From Pedobacter sp. Leaf250 (GTDB lineage Bacteria; Bacteroidota; Bacteroidia; Sphingobacteriales; Sphingobacteriaceae): a stretch of DNA of 61,214 bases. The notes beneath the pieces were generated by a model, which searched no databases, was not told where the DNA came from, and saw only the letters and a list, made by a program, of their open reading frames with translations. Made by a program: the position numbers and the translations under genes. The stretch's first letter is position 1; every line of letters begins with the position of its first letter. Positions 1 to 8,770 of the stretch are shown here, one piece after another. Location: positions 1 to 61,214 of the forward strand of contig NZ_CAKLBU010000026.1 in the NCBI RefSeq assembly GCF_920984735.1, given 5' to 3'.

Positions 1-325
1 TATTATATTTGTAATGAGAAAGAAATGTCCGGAAGAACGGCAGATAATAAATGTCTGCTGCTCTAAAGGAAAGCTTTGGCCTTTTCTATGCTAAATGACT
101 AATATTAATCATAGGAGTATTTCCGTTCAATCGGGTTTATTGAACAAAGGTTGGTGCTTTTGGCTAGATATAAAACCCATAGTATTTATTGGCTAAAGTC
201 CACTTGCAATTCTATTATCCGTTTATTGAATCCAAAGGCAATGGATTTAGCCTCATGCCTTTCCCGTTTGATATTTAATTGCCGTCTGCTTCAGCTGATA
301 GTAATTTTTTTTAATTTTATGTTTT
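1..325. other. Intergenic/edge region with repeat-like sequence
   Basis: No convincing gene is seen here. A 73-codon frame at 151-372 overlaps the next gene and looks like translated noncoding sequence. Around 225-310 there are short imperfect inverted motifs (for example GCTTCAGC flanked by GTC/GAT) of the kind that also occur near 32690-32790, so this is probably a copy of a dispersed intergenic repeat. The true promoter of the next gene was not identified. Confidence 0.4.
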
Positions 326-880
326 ATGCAGCTTTTAATAGATATTATACAGCATCCAATCGGGAAAAATAAAGTTGAACACCTGGCAGCAATTGCTTCT
401 AGCGAAACTTTTTCTGTCAAAGATTTAATTGATTTGAGTTTTGACAGAAATGAGCAGATTGGCTTCCGAGCGGCATGGATTTTAGAACGCTTGTACTCCA
501 ATCACCAGGAAAGGTTTTTGCCACAAGCAAATTACTTTCTCGAAAAACTTCCTTTTCAGCATAATTTATCGGCACTGCGGCATTATGTGAAAATTTTGGC
601 CTTCATTACGCATAATAAAGCCAATGCTAATGTAAAAAACATCATCAATCATTACGATACAACACAAATTTTAGAAGTTGTTTTTGCCTGGCTAATTGAT
701 GAAAAAATTCCTGTTGCGGTAAAATCTCATTGCTTAAACATTCTTGCCAATTTAGTTCCTAAACATAACTGGATTAAAAATGAGCTGATAGAAACTATGG
801 AGTTTTTAGTCGACAAAGAAAGCATTGCCTTTTTTGCAAAGGTAAAACAGATTAGGAAGCAGCTCAGGGTTAAAAGTTGA
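326..880 (+). CDS. Hypothetical alpha-helical (HEAT-like) protein, 184 aa
   Basis: I do not recognise a named family with certainty. The protein is soluble, has no signal peptide or membrane segment, and is almost entirely predicted helix. Repeating helical pairs (for example GFRAAWILERLYSN, LRHYVKILAFI, KSHCLNILANLV) resemble HEAT/ARM repeats, which usually act as protein-binding scaffolds. It starts at ATG 326, preceded by an A/T-rich stretch, and ends in a Lys-Ser tail directly followed by a 14-bp tandem repeat. The neighbouring nitroreductase gene is on the same strand but 143 bp away, so a shared operon is not evident. A role as a structural or adaptor protein is only an inference from the fold pattern. 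Confidence 0.7.
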   Translation: MQLLIDIIQHPIGKNKVEHLAAIASSETFSVKDLIDLSFDRNEQIGFRAAWILERLYSNHQERFLPQANYFLEKLPFQHNLSALRHYVKILAFITHNKANANVKNIINHYDTTQILEVVFAWLIDEKIPVAVKSHCLNILANLVPKHNWIKNELIETMEFLVDKESIAFFAKVKQIRKQLRVKS

Positions 881-921
881 AAGTGAAAAGTACAAAGTGA
901 AAAGTACAAAGTGAAAAGTAC
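880..921. repeat. 14-bp tandem repeat, three exact copies
   Basis: The unit AAAGTGAAAAGTAC occurs three times in a row, starting in the stop codon of the preceding gene. Degenerate related words (aaagttgaaagtg) precede it. It belongs to the word-like low-complexity spacers also seen at 1594-1630, 49061-49130 and 51764-51864. Confidence 0.85.
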
Positions 922-1023
922 AGCGTAAAAAAGTGTAGAGTGTGAAGACATTAAAAAGTCAAATGTTTATGGAGTAATAGCCTTACAGCCTAATCCTTCC
1001 ACCTTTTCCCTTATCTTTACACC

Positions 1024-1596
1024 ATGAGCAATTACGATATAGTTTCAAAAGTTATAAAAGAACGCCGCAGTATTTTTCCGGCAAGTTATATAAATAAAGA
1101 AATTCCTGTAGAAGTTATCAATCAAATTCTGGAAACTGCAAATTATGCACCAACACATAAATTAACCCAACCCTGGCGTTTTACTGTAATCAGAAAAAAC
1201 GGTTTGGCAAGGCTAGGCGAGGAGCTTGGTAAATTGTATAAACAACTTGTTTCTCCACAGCAATTCTTACAAAAAAAGTATGATAGCTTTGCCGAAAAAA
1301 CCAGTCAGGCGAATTGTATCATCGCAATTAACATGGCTGTTAGCGGCAAAATTCCTGAGTGGGAAGAATTGGCAGCGGTATCTTGTGCGGTTCAAAATAT
1401 GGCTTTAACTGCCGAAAGTTTAAGGGTTGGCGCTTACTGGAGTTCTCCACCTTTGATAGATGATTTGGGCGAATTTTTAGGTCTTGCCGAAAACGAAAAA
1501 TGTATTGGTCTTTTCTATATGGGCTATCATAATGAAAAACCATGGGAGCCAAACCGCACTTCAATGGCTGAAAAAGTAAAGTGGATTGAGGAATAG
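1024..1596 (+). CDS. Nitroreductase family protein
   Basis: This is an FMN-dependent NAD(P)H oxidoreductase of the nitroreductase superfamily, acting in the cytoplasm on nitro compounds, quinones or flavins; the physiological substrate is not predictable. The N-terminus carries the typical ERRSIFP segment that contacts FMN phosphate, followed by the NYAPTHKLTQPWRF motif at about residues 39-52. The C-terminal third has the usual GAYWSSPPLIDD and FYMGYHNEKPWEPNR segments. At 190 aa it has the full length for the compact YdjA-like type. It starts at ATG 1024 and no membrane or export signal is visible. The flanking small genes lie on the same strand but show no obvious functional link. Confidence 0.9.
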   Translation: MSNYDIVSKVIKERRSIFPASYINKEIPVEVINQILETANYAPTHKLTQPWRFTVIRKNGLARLGEELGKLYKQLVSPQQFLQKKYDSFAEKTSQANCIIAINMAVSGKIPEWEELAAVSCAVQNMALTAESLRVGAYWSSPPLIDDLGEFLGLAENEKCIGLFYMGYHNEKPWEPNRTSMAEKVKWIEE

Positions 1597-1630
1597 ATTA
1601 GTTGGTTAGTTATTTGGTTGGCTGGTTAGT
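1594..1630. repeat. Degenerate TTAGTTGG word repeat
   Basis: Iterated, imperfect units of the type GGTTAGT/GGTTGG follow the nitroreductase stop codon. It is low-complexity sequence without coding capacity, of the same style as the other word-like spacers in this window. Confidence 0.6.
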
Positions 1631-1678
1631 AAAAATGTCTAGCAGTAGCAATAAAACAATAAATCGATTTCTTAAAAT

Positions 1679-2023
1679 ATGCTTAATCCATTAGATAATT
1701 TCTTCGAACAAAAAGATGAACCAATAAAGGGTTGCCTTCAATATTTAAGGTTGCTGCTTATTGGTTATGAAGATATTACTGAACATTGGAAATATGGCTT
1801 GCCTTTTTATTATTATAAAGGAAAAATGTTCTGCTATATTTGGATTCATAAAAAATACCGGCAGCCTTACATTGGTTTGGTTGATGGTAATAAAATTGAC
1901 CATGAAGATTTATTGCGGGAGAAAAGAGCCAGAATGAAAATTTTACTGATTAATCATCTCGAAGATATCCCAGAAAAAAAGATAAAATCTATTCTTAGGC
2001 AAGCCCTTTATTTACGCAGTTAA
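1679..2023 (+). CDS. DUF1801-type small protein, 114 aa
   Basis: This is a small cytoplasmic protein of the DUF1801/YdhG-like fold, whose biochemical role is not established. The sequence shows the typical pattern: an N-terminal helix ending in LLLIGYEDITEHWKYGLPFYYYKGKMFCYIW (aromatic-rich beta strands in two blocks), then a basic helix with KRARMKILL and a C-terminal helix. The length fits the family. It starts at ATG 1679, only about 80 bp after the nitroreductase, with word-like repeats between them. No catalytic residues can be assigned, and the family name is from recognition of the overall pattern. Confidence 0.75.
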   Translation: MLNPLDNFFEQKDEPIKGCLQYLRLLLIGYEDITEHWKYGLPFYYYKGKMFCYIWIHKKYRQPYIGLVDGNKIDHEDLLREKRARMKILLINHLEDIPEKKIKSILRQALYLRS

Positions 2024-2076
2024 TCTATCTACTATTATCAAATTCTTTACCCTTTTCTTTCTCCCATTATTAAAAC

Positions 2077-2529
2077 ATGTCTACCTTAAAATCGGAACTT
2101 TATCAGCTTTGCTTAACCTTTATTCAAAATAGGATAGAGAACATTGAATATTCATTGCAACAAGCCAGGCAAGCATCAAACGACGATACAAAAAGTAGTG
2201 CCGGTGATAAATATGAAACCACCCGGGAAATGATGCAGCAGGAAATGGATAGGAATAGTAAACTGCTATACGAGGCTGGTCAACAGAAAATAACTTTGCA
2301 ACAGGTAGAGCATGTAGATGCGGCTAAAGAAGTAAAAAATGGTAGTTTAGTATTAACTGCAAGCGGAAATTTTTACATCAGTATTAGTGCAGGCGAACTT
2401 AAATACGGTGGACAAACATATTTTGCAGTTTCACAAGCATCGCCGATTGGAAAATTATTTATAGGCAAAAAGGTTGGTGAGGAATTAAATTTTAACGGCA
2501 AGAAATATCTGATTGAAGAGATTTTGTAG
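2077..2529 (+). CDS. GreA/GreB-like C-terminal domain protein
   Basis: The 150-residue protein has an N-terminal helical, coiled-coil-like part (about residues 5-80, with ARQASNDDTKSSAGDKYETTREMM) and a C-terminal beta-rich part that reads like the GreA/GreB C-terminal domain: VSQASPIGKLFIGKKVGEEL followed by KKYLIEEI. In GreA the equivalent segment binds RNA polymerase near the secondary channel. The N-terminal part is shorter and differs from a classic GreA coiled coil, so activity as a transcript-cleavage factor is uncertain. Many Bacteroidota orthologues carry a misleading automatic name (3-oxoacyl-ACP synthase); nothing in this sequence supports a synthase. Confidence 0.7.
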   Translation: MSTLKSELYQLCLTFIQNRIENIEYSLQQARQASNDDTKSSAGDKYETTREMMQQEMDRNSKLLYEAGQQKITLQQVEHVDAAKEVKNGSLVLTASGNFYISISAGELKYGGQTYFAVSQASPIGKLFIGKKVGEELNFNGKKYLIEEIL

Positions 2530-2626
2530 GATTTGATTGTAGGGATTTGAAGGTCTGTTTATGCTTTGTTATAAAACTGACGAAGTTTCTCATCCACTCT
2601 TGCCGGCAAAACTTCGTCAGTTAAAT

Positions 2627-3796
2627 TTACTTTAACCCGTTTCTTTCCGCAAATGCTGGATTTAAGTAAGGTTTCAACTCCGTAAATGGTATAAATACAA
2701 CAATTTGACCTTGTGCATAACTGGCCACCTCGTAAGGATTGTACATAAAAGCCAAACCGTTTTTATTGAAATAGAAATTCTTATTCGGCTTTAAAAAATC
2801 GTCAAAAAGAACGCTGCTTATTTTATCTTGGGTCTTGATATTATATTGTTTCCTCAGGTTTTTTTCTAATAGTGATTGCAGTGTGTTAGAATCAATTTTA
2901 ACCACATCACTTAAAACCATTTGTTTTTTATTTTTCACATCAAAACAAAACATCGTGCTGCCGTAGTTCCCGTGTGCACCACCTGTGTAAGCATCTGCTA
3001 AGAAATCGATTACTACGTAGCCGTTTTGATTGTAGGAGACAGATTGCTGACTGTTACTCGAATAATTCATCCATTGCTCAAAACCTCGATCTGGTCCGGT
3101 TTTTTGCTGATCTGCAATTTCCTTTCTATAATCGGCAAGATAATCACTTGCGATTTTTTTTAAGCCAGTTTGCCTATCTGTTGTGGCTAAATTAATGCCT
3201 GAAATGCGTTTAAGTTGATCATCTATCCACTTACTATTTTCATCTTTTTCAGTCACCTCTAAATATTCAAAATCAATCGTTGCCATTGGAGATTTTTCTT
3301 TATCGGCAAAAGCTTTAATCGAATCTGCATAAGCGTTGGTAGTAAATTTATAACTTCCTTCAGGATATTTTTCTGTTAATAAAATAGGGAAATTTTTAGA
3401 TCCTTTCCCGTCTAACCACATTCCTTTGAAGCCATTTCCTATCCACTTTAGGGCTAAACGATTCTGCTTTGCATCTTTATCGAAATAATAATCGTAAAAA
3501 CTATTCTCAAATAATACTAAGCTGTCAGTTCCAATTGAGGTGTCTGTAGATAGATTTAGCCATGATCCCCCGTAAAAATAGTTTCCATCAACCTCTCCAT
3601 TAACTTTTTGCAAATTCACCACAACAGGTTTACCAGCAACGGTGCCTTCTAATCTTTTATAAAAATTATCAGGTAATTCTGTTTTTGTTACTGCTATACT
3701 ATCGGTTGTACTTTCGGTATTCTGATTGTTTTTTGAATTGTTGCAAGAAGATAAAATGAACAGACTAAAAAGAGCAAGATGAAAATATTTTCTCAT
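2627..3796 (-). CDS. Lipoprotein with DUF3298 (RsiV-like) C-terminal domain
   Basis: This 389-residue protein is exported and lipidated: the N-terminus MRKYFHLALFSLFILSSC places the lipobox Cys at residue 18. A Ser/Thr/Asn-rich linker follows. The C-terminal third contains GGAHGNYGSTMFCFDVKNK and LKPNKNFYFNKNGLAFMYNPYEVASYAQG, which is the pattern of DUF3298, a domain found in RsiV and in cell-wall-related lipoproteins; the preceding part is compatible with DUF4163. The function is unknown, possibly polysaccharide or peptidoglycan binding. It is followed on the same strand by two NodB deacetylase lipoprotein genes, which suggests a shared envelope theme. Confidence 0.8.
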   Translation of the reverse strand: MRKYFHLALFSLFILSSCNNSKNNQNTESTTDSIAVTKTELPDNFYKRLEGTVAGKPVVVNLQKVNGEVDGNYFYGGSWLNLSTDTSIGTDSLVLFENSFYDYYFDKDAKQNRLALKWIGNGFKGMWLDGKGSKNFPILLTEKYPEGSYKFTTNAYADSIKAFADKEKSPMATIDFEYLEVTEKDENSKWIDDQLKRISGINLATTDRQTGLKKIASDYLADYRKEIADQQKTGPDRGFEQWMNYSSNSQQSVSYNQNGYVVIDFLADAYTGGAHGNYGSTMFCFDVKNKKQMVLSDVVKIDSNTLQSLLEKNLRKQYNIKTQDKISSVLFDDFLKPNKNFYFNKNGLAFMYNPYEVASYAQGQIVVFIPFTELKPYLNPAFAERNGLK

Positions 3797-3836
3797 GGTA
3801 AAACAGTTAGGTATTGTACCTATTTTACAGTTGAAA

Positions 3837-4718
3837 CTATGATTTTGTTTTATTAAAACTCTTGTTAATGCTGTAATAAAGGTTTTTGGCCGAATATCTT
3901 CCCGGATCTATAATTCTGCGGATGGTATACAAAGGATAATTTTCATCTCTAGCTGTAGACAATATAAAAGCGGCTTTAAAACCATGTTCTTTTAATTTAT
4001 GCAAGTTTGAAGCTTTGAAAACACCGTATGGATAGGCAAAATATTCCACCTTTTTTCCTGTGATTTCTTCCAGTTTTTTAGTGGGTTCATCGATCTGTGT
4101 TTTCCAATCTTCATCGGTAAAGTGTGCAAAATTTTTATGATCATAAGTATGGCTCGCAATCGTATTTCCTTCATCCGATAACTGTTTAATATTTTCTTTG
4201 GTCATGTAATTGATTCGACCTTTTCGCCCGATAGAAACCGTCATGATAAAATACACACCTTTAAAGCCATACTTTTTTAATGTTGCGTTGCCTACCGTAA
4301 ACTGATCCATATCGGTATCGTCAAACGTTATCATAATAGGTTTTTCAGGAAGTTTTGCGCCAAACACAAGATAATTATAAAGCTGATCTGGCAAAACGGT
4401 GTGGTAGCCACTATCGGCCAGCATTTTGATATGATCCCTGAATTTATCCGGCGAAATAATATCATCGCCAGCTCTTTTGCTATCGCTTGCTAAAGCATTT
4501 CTAATTTGGTGATAGCACAAAACAGGGACTTCGCGTCGGGCAAGAATAGTTTTGGCATCTGCGGGTTTTTGTTGAGCGGTATCAACTTTAGTTTCTATGG
4601 AAGTGTTCAGTTTTTCAGCGTTTTCTTTTGCCTGATTATTAGAACATGAAATTAAAGTGAATGCAAAGAATATTGCAGTAAAAAGGGATTGAGCGGTTGT
4701 TTTAAGATTTATTTTCAA
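3837..4718 (-). CDS. Polysaccharide deacetylase (NodB) lipoprotein A
   Basis: This is a metal-dependent carbohydrate esterase family 4 type protein that probably removes N-acetyl groups from an envelope polysaccharide or peptidoglycan. A lipoprotein signal ends at LISC (Cys 25). NodB motifs are visible: MITFDDTDMD (motif 1, catalytic Asp and metal Asp), SHTYDHKNF (motif 2, metal His-x3-His) and FAYPYG (motif 3). The start codon is TTG at 4718; the frame upstream closes without an ATG and the signal peptide begins correctly at this codon. It is about 60% similar by eye to the paralogue at 4878-5756. A TATCTTTG promoter box lies just upstream, so it can be transcribed separately. Confidence 0.9.
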   Translation of the reverse strand: MKINLKTTAQSLFTAIFFAFTLISCSNNQAKENAEKLNTSIETKVDTAQQKPADAKTILARREVPVLCYHQIRNALASDSKRAGDDIISPDKFRDHIKMLADSGYHTVLPDQLYNYLVFGAKLPEKPIMITFDDTDMDQFTVGNATLKKYGFKGVYFIMTVSIGRKGRINYMTKENIKQLSDEGNTIASHTYDHKNFAHFTDEDWKTQIDEPTKKLEEITGKKVEYFAYPYGVFKASNLHKLKEHGFKAAFILSTARDENYPLYTIRRIIDPGRYSAKNLYYSINKSFNKTKS

Positions 4719-4739
4719 CTTCTTATTATATTATTTAAT

Positions 4740-4747
4740 CAAAGATA
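4740..4747 (-). promoter_or_regulatory. Putative -7 box (TATCTTTG) of deacetylase A
   Basis: On the minus strand the octamer TATCTTTG matches the Bacteroidota -7 consensus TAnnTTTG and ends about 21 bp before the TTG start at 4718. A good -33 element was not seen. Confidence 0.45.
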
Positions 4748-4846
4748 CAGCGTTTTAAGAAATTATAAATATTTTTTCAAAAGTTGTTCATTCATGATCA
4801 GTAATGCCTGGTTTTAATGTTTGCCTTGTAAAAGGGGTTTAAATTA

Positions 4847-4873
4847 AAAACCCCGACTTTCGCCGAGGTTTTA
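4847..4873 (-). terminator. Rho-independent terminator after deacetylase B
   Basis: A 9-bp stem (AAAACCTCG with CGGGGTTTT on the minus strand, including one G-U pair) is followed by a T-rich run. The G-U pair is only possible in RNA read from the minus strand, which fits termination of the gene ending at 4878. Confidence 0.8.
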
Positions 4874-4877
4874 ATGC

Positions 4878-5756
4878 TTAAAAACTATTTTTAATGCTGT
4901 TGCTTAATGTTTTCGGACTCCAGTAGCCACTTGCTATAATTCTGCGGATAGTAAATAAAGGATCCTTTTCATCGCGTTTCGTTGATAACTGATAAGCCAT
5001 TCTGAAACCACGTTTTTTCAACTCTGGAATTCCCTCGGCATTCCACAAACCAAATGGATAGGCAAATTCAGTCATTTTTTTACCCGTAATTTCTTCCAAT
5101 CTTTTTGTTGGTTTATCTAATTGTTCTTCCCAATCTTTACCAGCGTATTTTTTAAAGTTTTTATGGTCGTAAGTATGTGAGCCAATTACGTTGCCTTCAT
5201 CAGAAAGTTGTTTAATTTGGTCGCTGCTCATATAATCTACAAATTTTCCTTTTTTGCCAATGGAAACAGTCATGATGAAATAAACTGCTTTGTAGCCTAA
5301 CTTTTTCAATGTTGGGTTTACAATGGTAAACTGATCCAGATCGGTATCATCAAAAGTTAACATAATCGGTTTGCTTGGCAAAGCAGCGCCCGTATTTAAA
5401 TAAGCATAAAGCTGATCGGGCAGAATGGTATGGTAACCGCTATCGGCCAACATTTTCATCTGGTCTTTAAAGTTTTGAATCTCTACGATATAATCCTTAC
5501 CCACTTTGCCATCCGTTGGTTTCCAGTTTCTTACCTGGTGATAACATAAAATCGGAACCTGTTTTCTAGCTAAAATCGTTTTGGCATCGGCTACTTTTAT
5601 TTTCGAAACATCAACAGGTGTTGAAGGATTTTCTTCTGTTTTTGATGTTTGTTCAGTTGAATCTATTCCATCTTTACTTTCCGTTTGAGATTTAGACTGG
5701 CAACTGGTAAATAAGATAATTCCAGCCGTTATAATGGTTAATAATTTGTATTTCAT
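4878..5756 (-). CDS. Polysaccharide deacetylase (NodB) lipoprotein B
   Basis: This is a paralogue of the gene at 3837-4718 with the same layout: lipoprotein signal ending at LFTSC (Cys 19), an acidic/Ser-Thr linker, then a NodB domain with MLTFDDTDLD, SHTYDHKNF and FAYPFG. All metal-binding and catalytic positions of family 4 carbohydrate esterases are kept. It is likely anchored in a membrane leaflet facing the periplasm or surface and acts on an N-acetylated glycan. The gene has its own promoter box (TAGTTTTG) and a terminator right after its stop, so it is a separate transcript from its paralogue. The two copies differ mainly in signal and linker, as expected of an old tandem duplication. 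Confidence 0.9.
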   Translation of the reverse strand: MKYKLLTIITAGIILFTSCQSKSQTESKDGIDSTEQTSKTEENPSTPVDVSKIKVADAKTILARKQVPILCYHQVRNWKPTDGKVGKDYIVEIQNFKDQMKMLADSGYHTILPDQLYAYLNTGAALPSKPIMLTFDDTDLDQFTIVNPTLKKLGYKAVYFIMTVSIGKKGKFVDYMSSDQIKQLSDEGNVIGSHTYDHKNFKKYAGKDWEEQLDKPTKRLEEITGKKMTEFAYPFGLWNAEGIPELKKRGFRMAYQLSTKRDEKDPLFTIRRIIASGYWSPKTLSNSIKNSF

Positions 5757-5774
5757 AGTTAAATATTATGGATA

Positions 5775-5782
5775 CAAAACTA
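5775..5782 (-). promoter_or_regulatory. Putative -7 box (TAGTTTTG) of deacetylase B
   Basis: The minus-strand octamer TAGTTTTG fits TAnnTTTG and lies about 19 bp before the ATG at 5756. No clear -33 TTG at the usual spacing was found. Confidence 0.45.
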
Positions 5783-5931
5783 TAAAATCTGCTAATGAAT
5801 TATACTTCAAATAGGAGTTGTTGATAAATAATTTCCATAGAGAAAAATTTCGCTAACTAACTGTTTTATTACAATATCTACAGATCACAATCAGCTTTTA
5901 TTAAATAATTTAGCGCCTCAAACAAATTTTG

Positions 5932-8439
5932 ATGAACAAACTTTACAAACTCGTTCTTTGTGCGCAATTTTTATCCCTAACAGTAGCGGCACAAAACAAA
6001 ACTTTCACATTAACTGAAAATATTCAATCGCAACCAAAAGCCAATTACCAACTCGCTTCGCGATTTTCGCCGAATAAGCTAAAAAAAATGGTTTATTCCA
6101 CATCGGTTGATCCACATTGGTTAAAATTGAGCAATCGTTTTTGGTATACCTTCGAAAATCCTAAGGGGAAGTTCTGGTATTTGGTAGATCCAGCAGCGAA
6201 AAGCAAAAAACAAATATTCGATAATGCTAAATTGGCTGCTGATATTACTATGGTAGTGCGTGATCCTTTTGATGCAGAACATTTGCCTCTAGAAAATTTA
6301 AAATTTGCTTCCGATGAAAAAAGTATTTCTTTTGAAGTAAAGAGTTCTATTGACGAGATAAAACCTGATCGTAAGGATAAAAAAGCTGCTGATTCATTAC
6401 AAAAAAAGATCTTCTCTTTTAAATATGATCTGGCTACCGCAAAGTTAACTGAAGTTCCAAATTTTAGTAAACCTAAACCAAAACCAAGCTGGGGATCGGT
6501 TGCGCCAGATTCATCGGCCATTATCTTTTCACGCAACTACAATTTGTATTGGATGGATAAAGAAAACTACAAGAAAGCGGTAAAAAATGAAGAGGATAGT
6601 ACCATTGTAGAGCATCAACTGACAAAAGATGGCGTAAAATTTTACTCGTATGGGAGTGATGGCGATGGTGAAAACAATGTAGAGAACGAAAAGAACAATA
6701 AGAAACGACGTGGTGCTTACGTACTTTGGTCGCCAAATTCAAAATACTTTGTTTTGGATCGTACCGATTCTAGAAAGGTTAAAGATTTATGGGTAATTAA
6801 CAGTGTAACACCTGGCCGACCAACGTTAGAAACCTATAAATATCAAATGCCTGGTGAAGCAGAAGCGCCACAGGATGAAATTTTACTTTTTGATTTTCCT
6901 GCAAAATCATTTAAAAAATTAAATGTTGCTGCTTTTAAAGATCAAAGTATTTCTATTTGGGGAAAACCTGCTTTGGCAAAAGATCGTGATAATGAGTTTC
7001 GTCCTTCTGTTTGGTTGGGCGATGATAGCAAACTTTATTTTTCCCGCACCAGTCGCGATTTAAAACGAATTGATATTGGAACCATCGATATTGCAACCAG
7101 CAAGGTTACACCATTAATTGATGAGCGCTTTAATACTTATGTTGAAGTTAATCGCCCAGGATTGGTAAACAATGGAAAAGAATTAATTCACTGGAGCGAA
7201 CGTGATGGCTGGGCTCATTTTTACCTTTTTGATGGTAACGGGAAACTTAAAAACCAAATTACCAAAGGTTCTTTTCACTGTGAGAGCATTGTAAATATTG
7301 ATGAGAAAAACCGAGTGCTATATTTTACTGCAAATGGGAGAGAAGGGAAGGAAGATCCATACTATTTACACTTGTACAGCATTAATTTCGATGGTTCGAA
7401 CATGAAGTTGTTAAATGCTGGCAATTTTGATCATGCCATTAGCATGAATGATAACAATACTTATTTTATTGATAACTATTCAAGGGTAAACACGGTTCCA
7501 AAATCTACGTTGTACGATAAGAGTGGTAGAAAAGTGATGGAGCTTGAAGCAACAGATCTATCTTTACTAATGGCTGCAGGTTATAAATTTCCTGAGCCTT
7601 TTACTGTTAAGGCTGATGATGGCATCACCGATTTATATGGTGTAATGTATAAACCGTTTGATTTCGATCCGAACAAAAAATATCCAATTGTAGAATATGT
7701 TTATCCTGGTCCGCAAACAGAAGCGGTAAATAAAGCTTTTAGCAAAGCCATGGATCGCACAGAGCGTTTGGCACAGTTTGGTTATATTGTAATTACGGTG
7801 GGCAATCGTGGTGGAAATCCTTCACGTTCTAAATGGTACCATACTTACGGTTACGGAAATCTTCGTGATTATGGGCTAGCTGATAAGAAAACGGCAATTG
7901 AACAATTGGCTTCAAAATACAGTTATATAGATGATACGAAAGTTGGAATTACCGGTCATTCAGGTGGTGGGTTCATGTCTACTGCAGCCATGTTGGTTTA
8001 TCCAAATTTCTTCAAAGCGGCTGTTTCAAATGCTGGTAACCATGATAATAGCATTTATAATCGTTGGTGGAGCGAAAAACACCATGGTGTAAAGGAAGTG
8101 ATTTCGTTGAAAGGCGATACCTCTTTTAAATACAGTATTGATAAAAATCCTGATTTAGCTAAAAACCTAAAAGGGCATTTATTATTGATGCATGGTGATG
8201 TTGATAATAATGTGCATCCTGCTAACTCCATTCGAGTAGCAAACGCATTGATGAAAGCTGGAAAACGTTTCGATTTTCTGATTATTCCAGGTCAGCGCCA
8301 TGGTTTTGGAGATATGACAGAATATGCATTTTGGAAACTAGCAGATCACTTTAACAAATATTTAATCGGCGACTTCTCCAGCCCGGAAGATGTGGATTTG
8401 GTAGAAATGGATCGGGATATTGAGAAGACTGGGAAGTAG
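5932..8439 (+). CDS. S9 family peptidase, dipeptidyl-peptidase IV type
   Basis: This is a secreted serine peptidase of family S9, probably a periplasmic dipeptidyl or prolyl peptidase used in peptide degradation. ATG 5932 was chosen over a TTG one codon upstream. A signal peptide ends near VAAQ. The first ~540 residues form the beta-propeller (DPPIV_N-like), with repeated strands such as KPSWGSVAPDSSAIIFSRNYN. The C-terminal alpha/beta-hydrolase domain holds GHSGGG (Ser677), HGDVDNNVH (Asp758) and GQRHGFGD (His790), so the triad is complete. Full length for the family. It stands alone, with a repeat-rich spacer downstream. Confidence 0.93.
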   Translation: MNKLYKLVLCAQFLSLTVAAQNKTFTLTENIQSQPKANYQLASRFSPNKLKKMVYSTSVDPHWLKLSNRFWYTFENPKGKFWYLVDPAAKSKKQIFDNAKLAADITMVVRDPFDAEHLPLENLKFASDEKSISFEVKSSIDEIKPDRKDKKAADSLQKKIFSFKYDLATAKLTEVPNFSKPKPKPSWGSVAPDSSAIIFSRNYNLYWMDKENYKKAVKNEEDSTIVEHQLTKDGVKFYSYGSDGDGENNVENEKNNKKRRGAYVLWSPNSKYFVLDRTDSRKVKDLWVINSVTPGRPTLETYKYQMPGEAEAPQDEILLFDFPAKSFKKLNVAAFKDQSISIWGKPALAKDRDNEFRPSVWLGDDSKLYFSRTSRDLKRIDIGTIDIATSKVTPLIDERFNTYVEVNRPGLVNNGKELIHWSERDGWAHFYLFDGNGKLKNQITKGSFHCESIVNIDEKNRVLYFTANGREGKEDPYYLHLYSINFDGSNMKLLNAGNFDHAISMNDNNTYFIDNYSRVNTVPKSTLYDKSGRKVMELEATDLSLLMAAGYKFPEPFTVKADDGITDLYGVMYKPFDFDPNKKYPIVEYVYPGPQTEAVNKAFSKAMDRTERLAQFGYIVITVGNRGGNPSRSKWYHTYGYGNLRDYGLADKKTAIEQLASKYSYIDDTKVGITGHSGGGFMSTAAMLVYPNFFKAAVSNAGNHDNSIYNRWWSEKHHGVKEVISLKGDTSFKYSIDKNPDLAKNLKGHLLLMHGDVDNNVHPANSIRVANALMKAGKRFDFLIIPGQRHGFGDMTEYAFWKLADHFNKYLIGDFSSPEDVDLVEMDRDIEKTGK

Positions 8440-8463
8440 AAATTAAAACTTCATTCTAGATCA

Positions 8464-8770
8464 ATTATGGATGAGATTGCCACGTTGTGCCACCTCGCAA
8501 GGACGGCGAATGGGTTGGTTTGACGCTCAATTAATATACTCGTCATTGCGAGAAAGAATTTTTAATCGTTTCGTGGCAACCTCATCGTTGAATAAATATT
8601 GAAATAGCGAATATGAGATTGCCACGTTATGCCTCCTCGCAAGGAAGGCGAGTGGTTTAGTTTGGCGCTCAGTTAACACACTCGTCATTGCGAGAAACAA
8701 TTTTTCATTGTTTCGTGGCAATCTCATTACGGAATAAATAATGAAATAGAAGGAGATTGCCGCTTCCTGC
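8464..8770. repeat. Tandem pair of dispersed-repeat copies (about 150 bp each)
   Basis: Two imperfect direct copies lie side by side, at about 8470-8618 and 8619-8767. Each begins with GAGATTGCCACGTT, has CCTCGCAAGGA.GGCGA, then CTCGTCATTGCGAGAAA and TTTCGTGGCAA, and ends with GAATAAATA.TGAAATAG. A partial third unit starts at about 8752. Short inverted parts (GAGATTGCCACG against CGTGGCAATCTC) can form hairpins. The right end reads into the C-terminal codons of the HxlR gene. The core CGTCATTGCGAG is shared with repeats at 12011, 28680 and 47896. Confidence 0.85.

Noticed and set aside
151..372. 73-codon frame at the left edge
   Set aside because: It overlaps the more convincing gene at 326 in another frame, has no family resemblance and reads like translated AT-rich repeat sequence.
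8464..8770. CRISPR array
   Set aside because: Only two long, imperfect copies with no regular unique spacers and no cas genes anywhere in the window.
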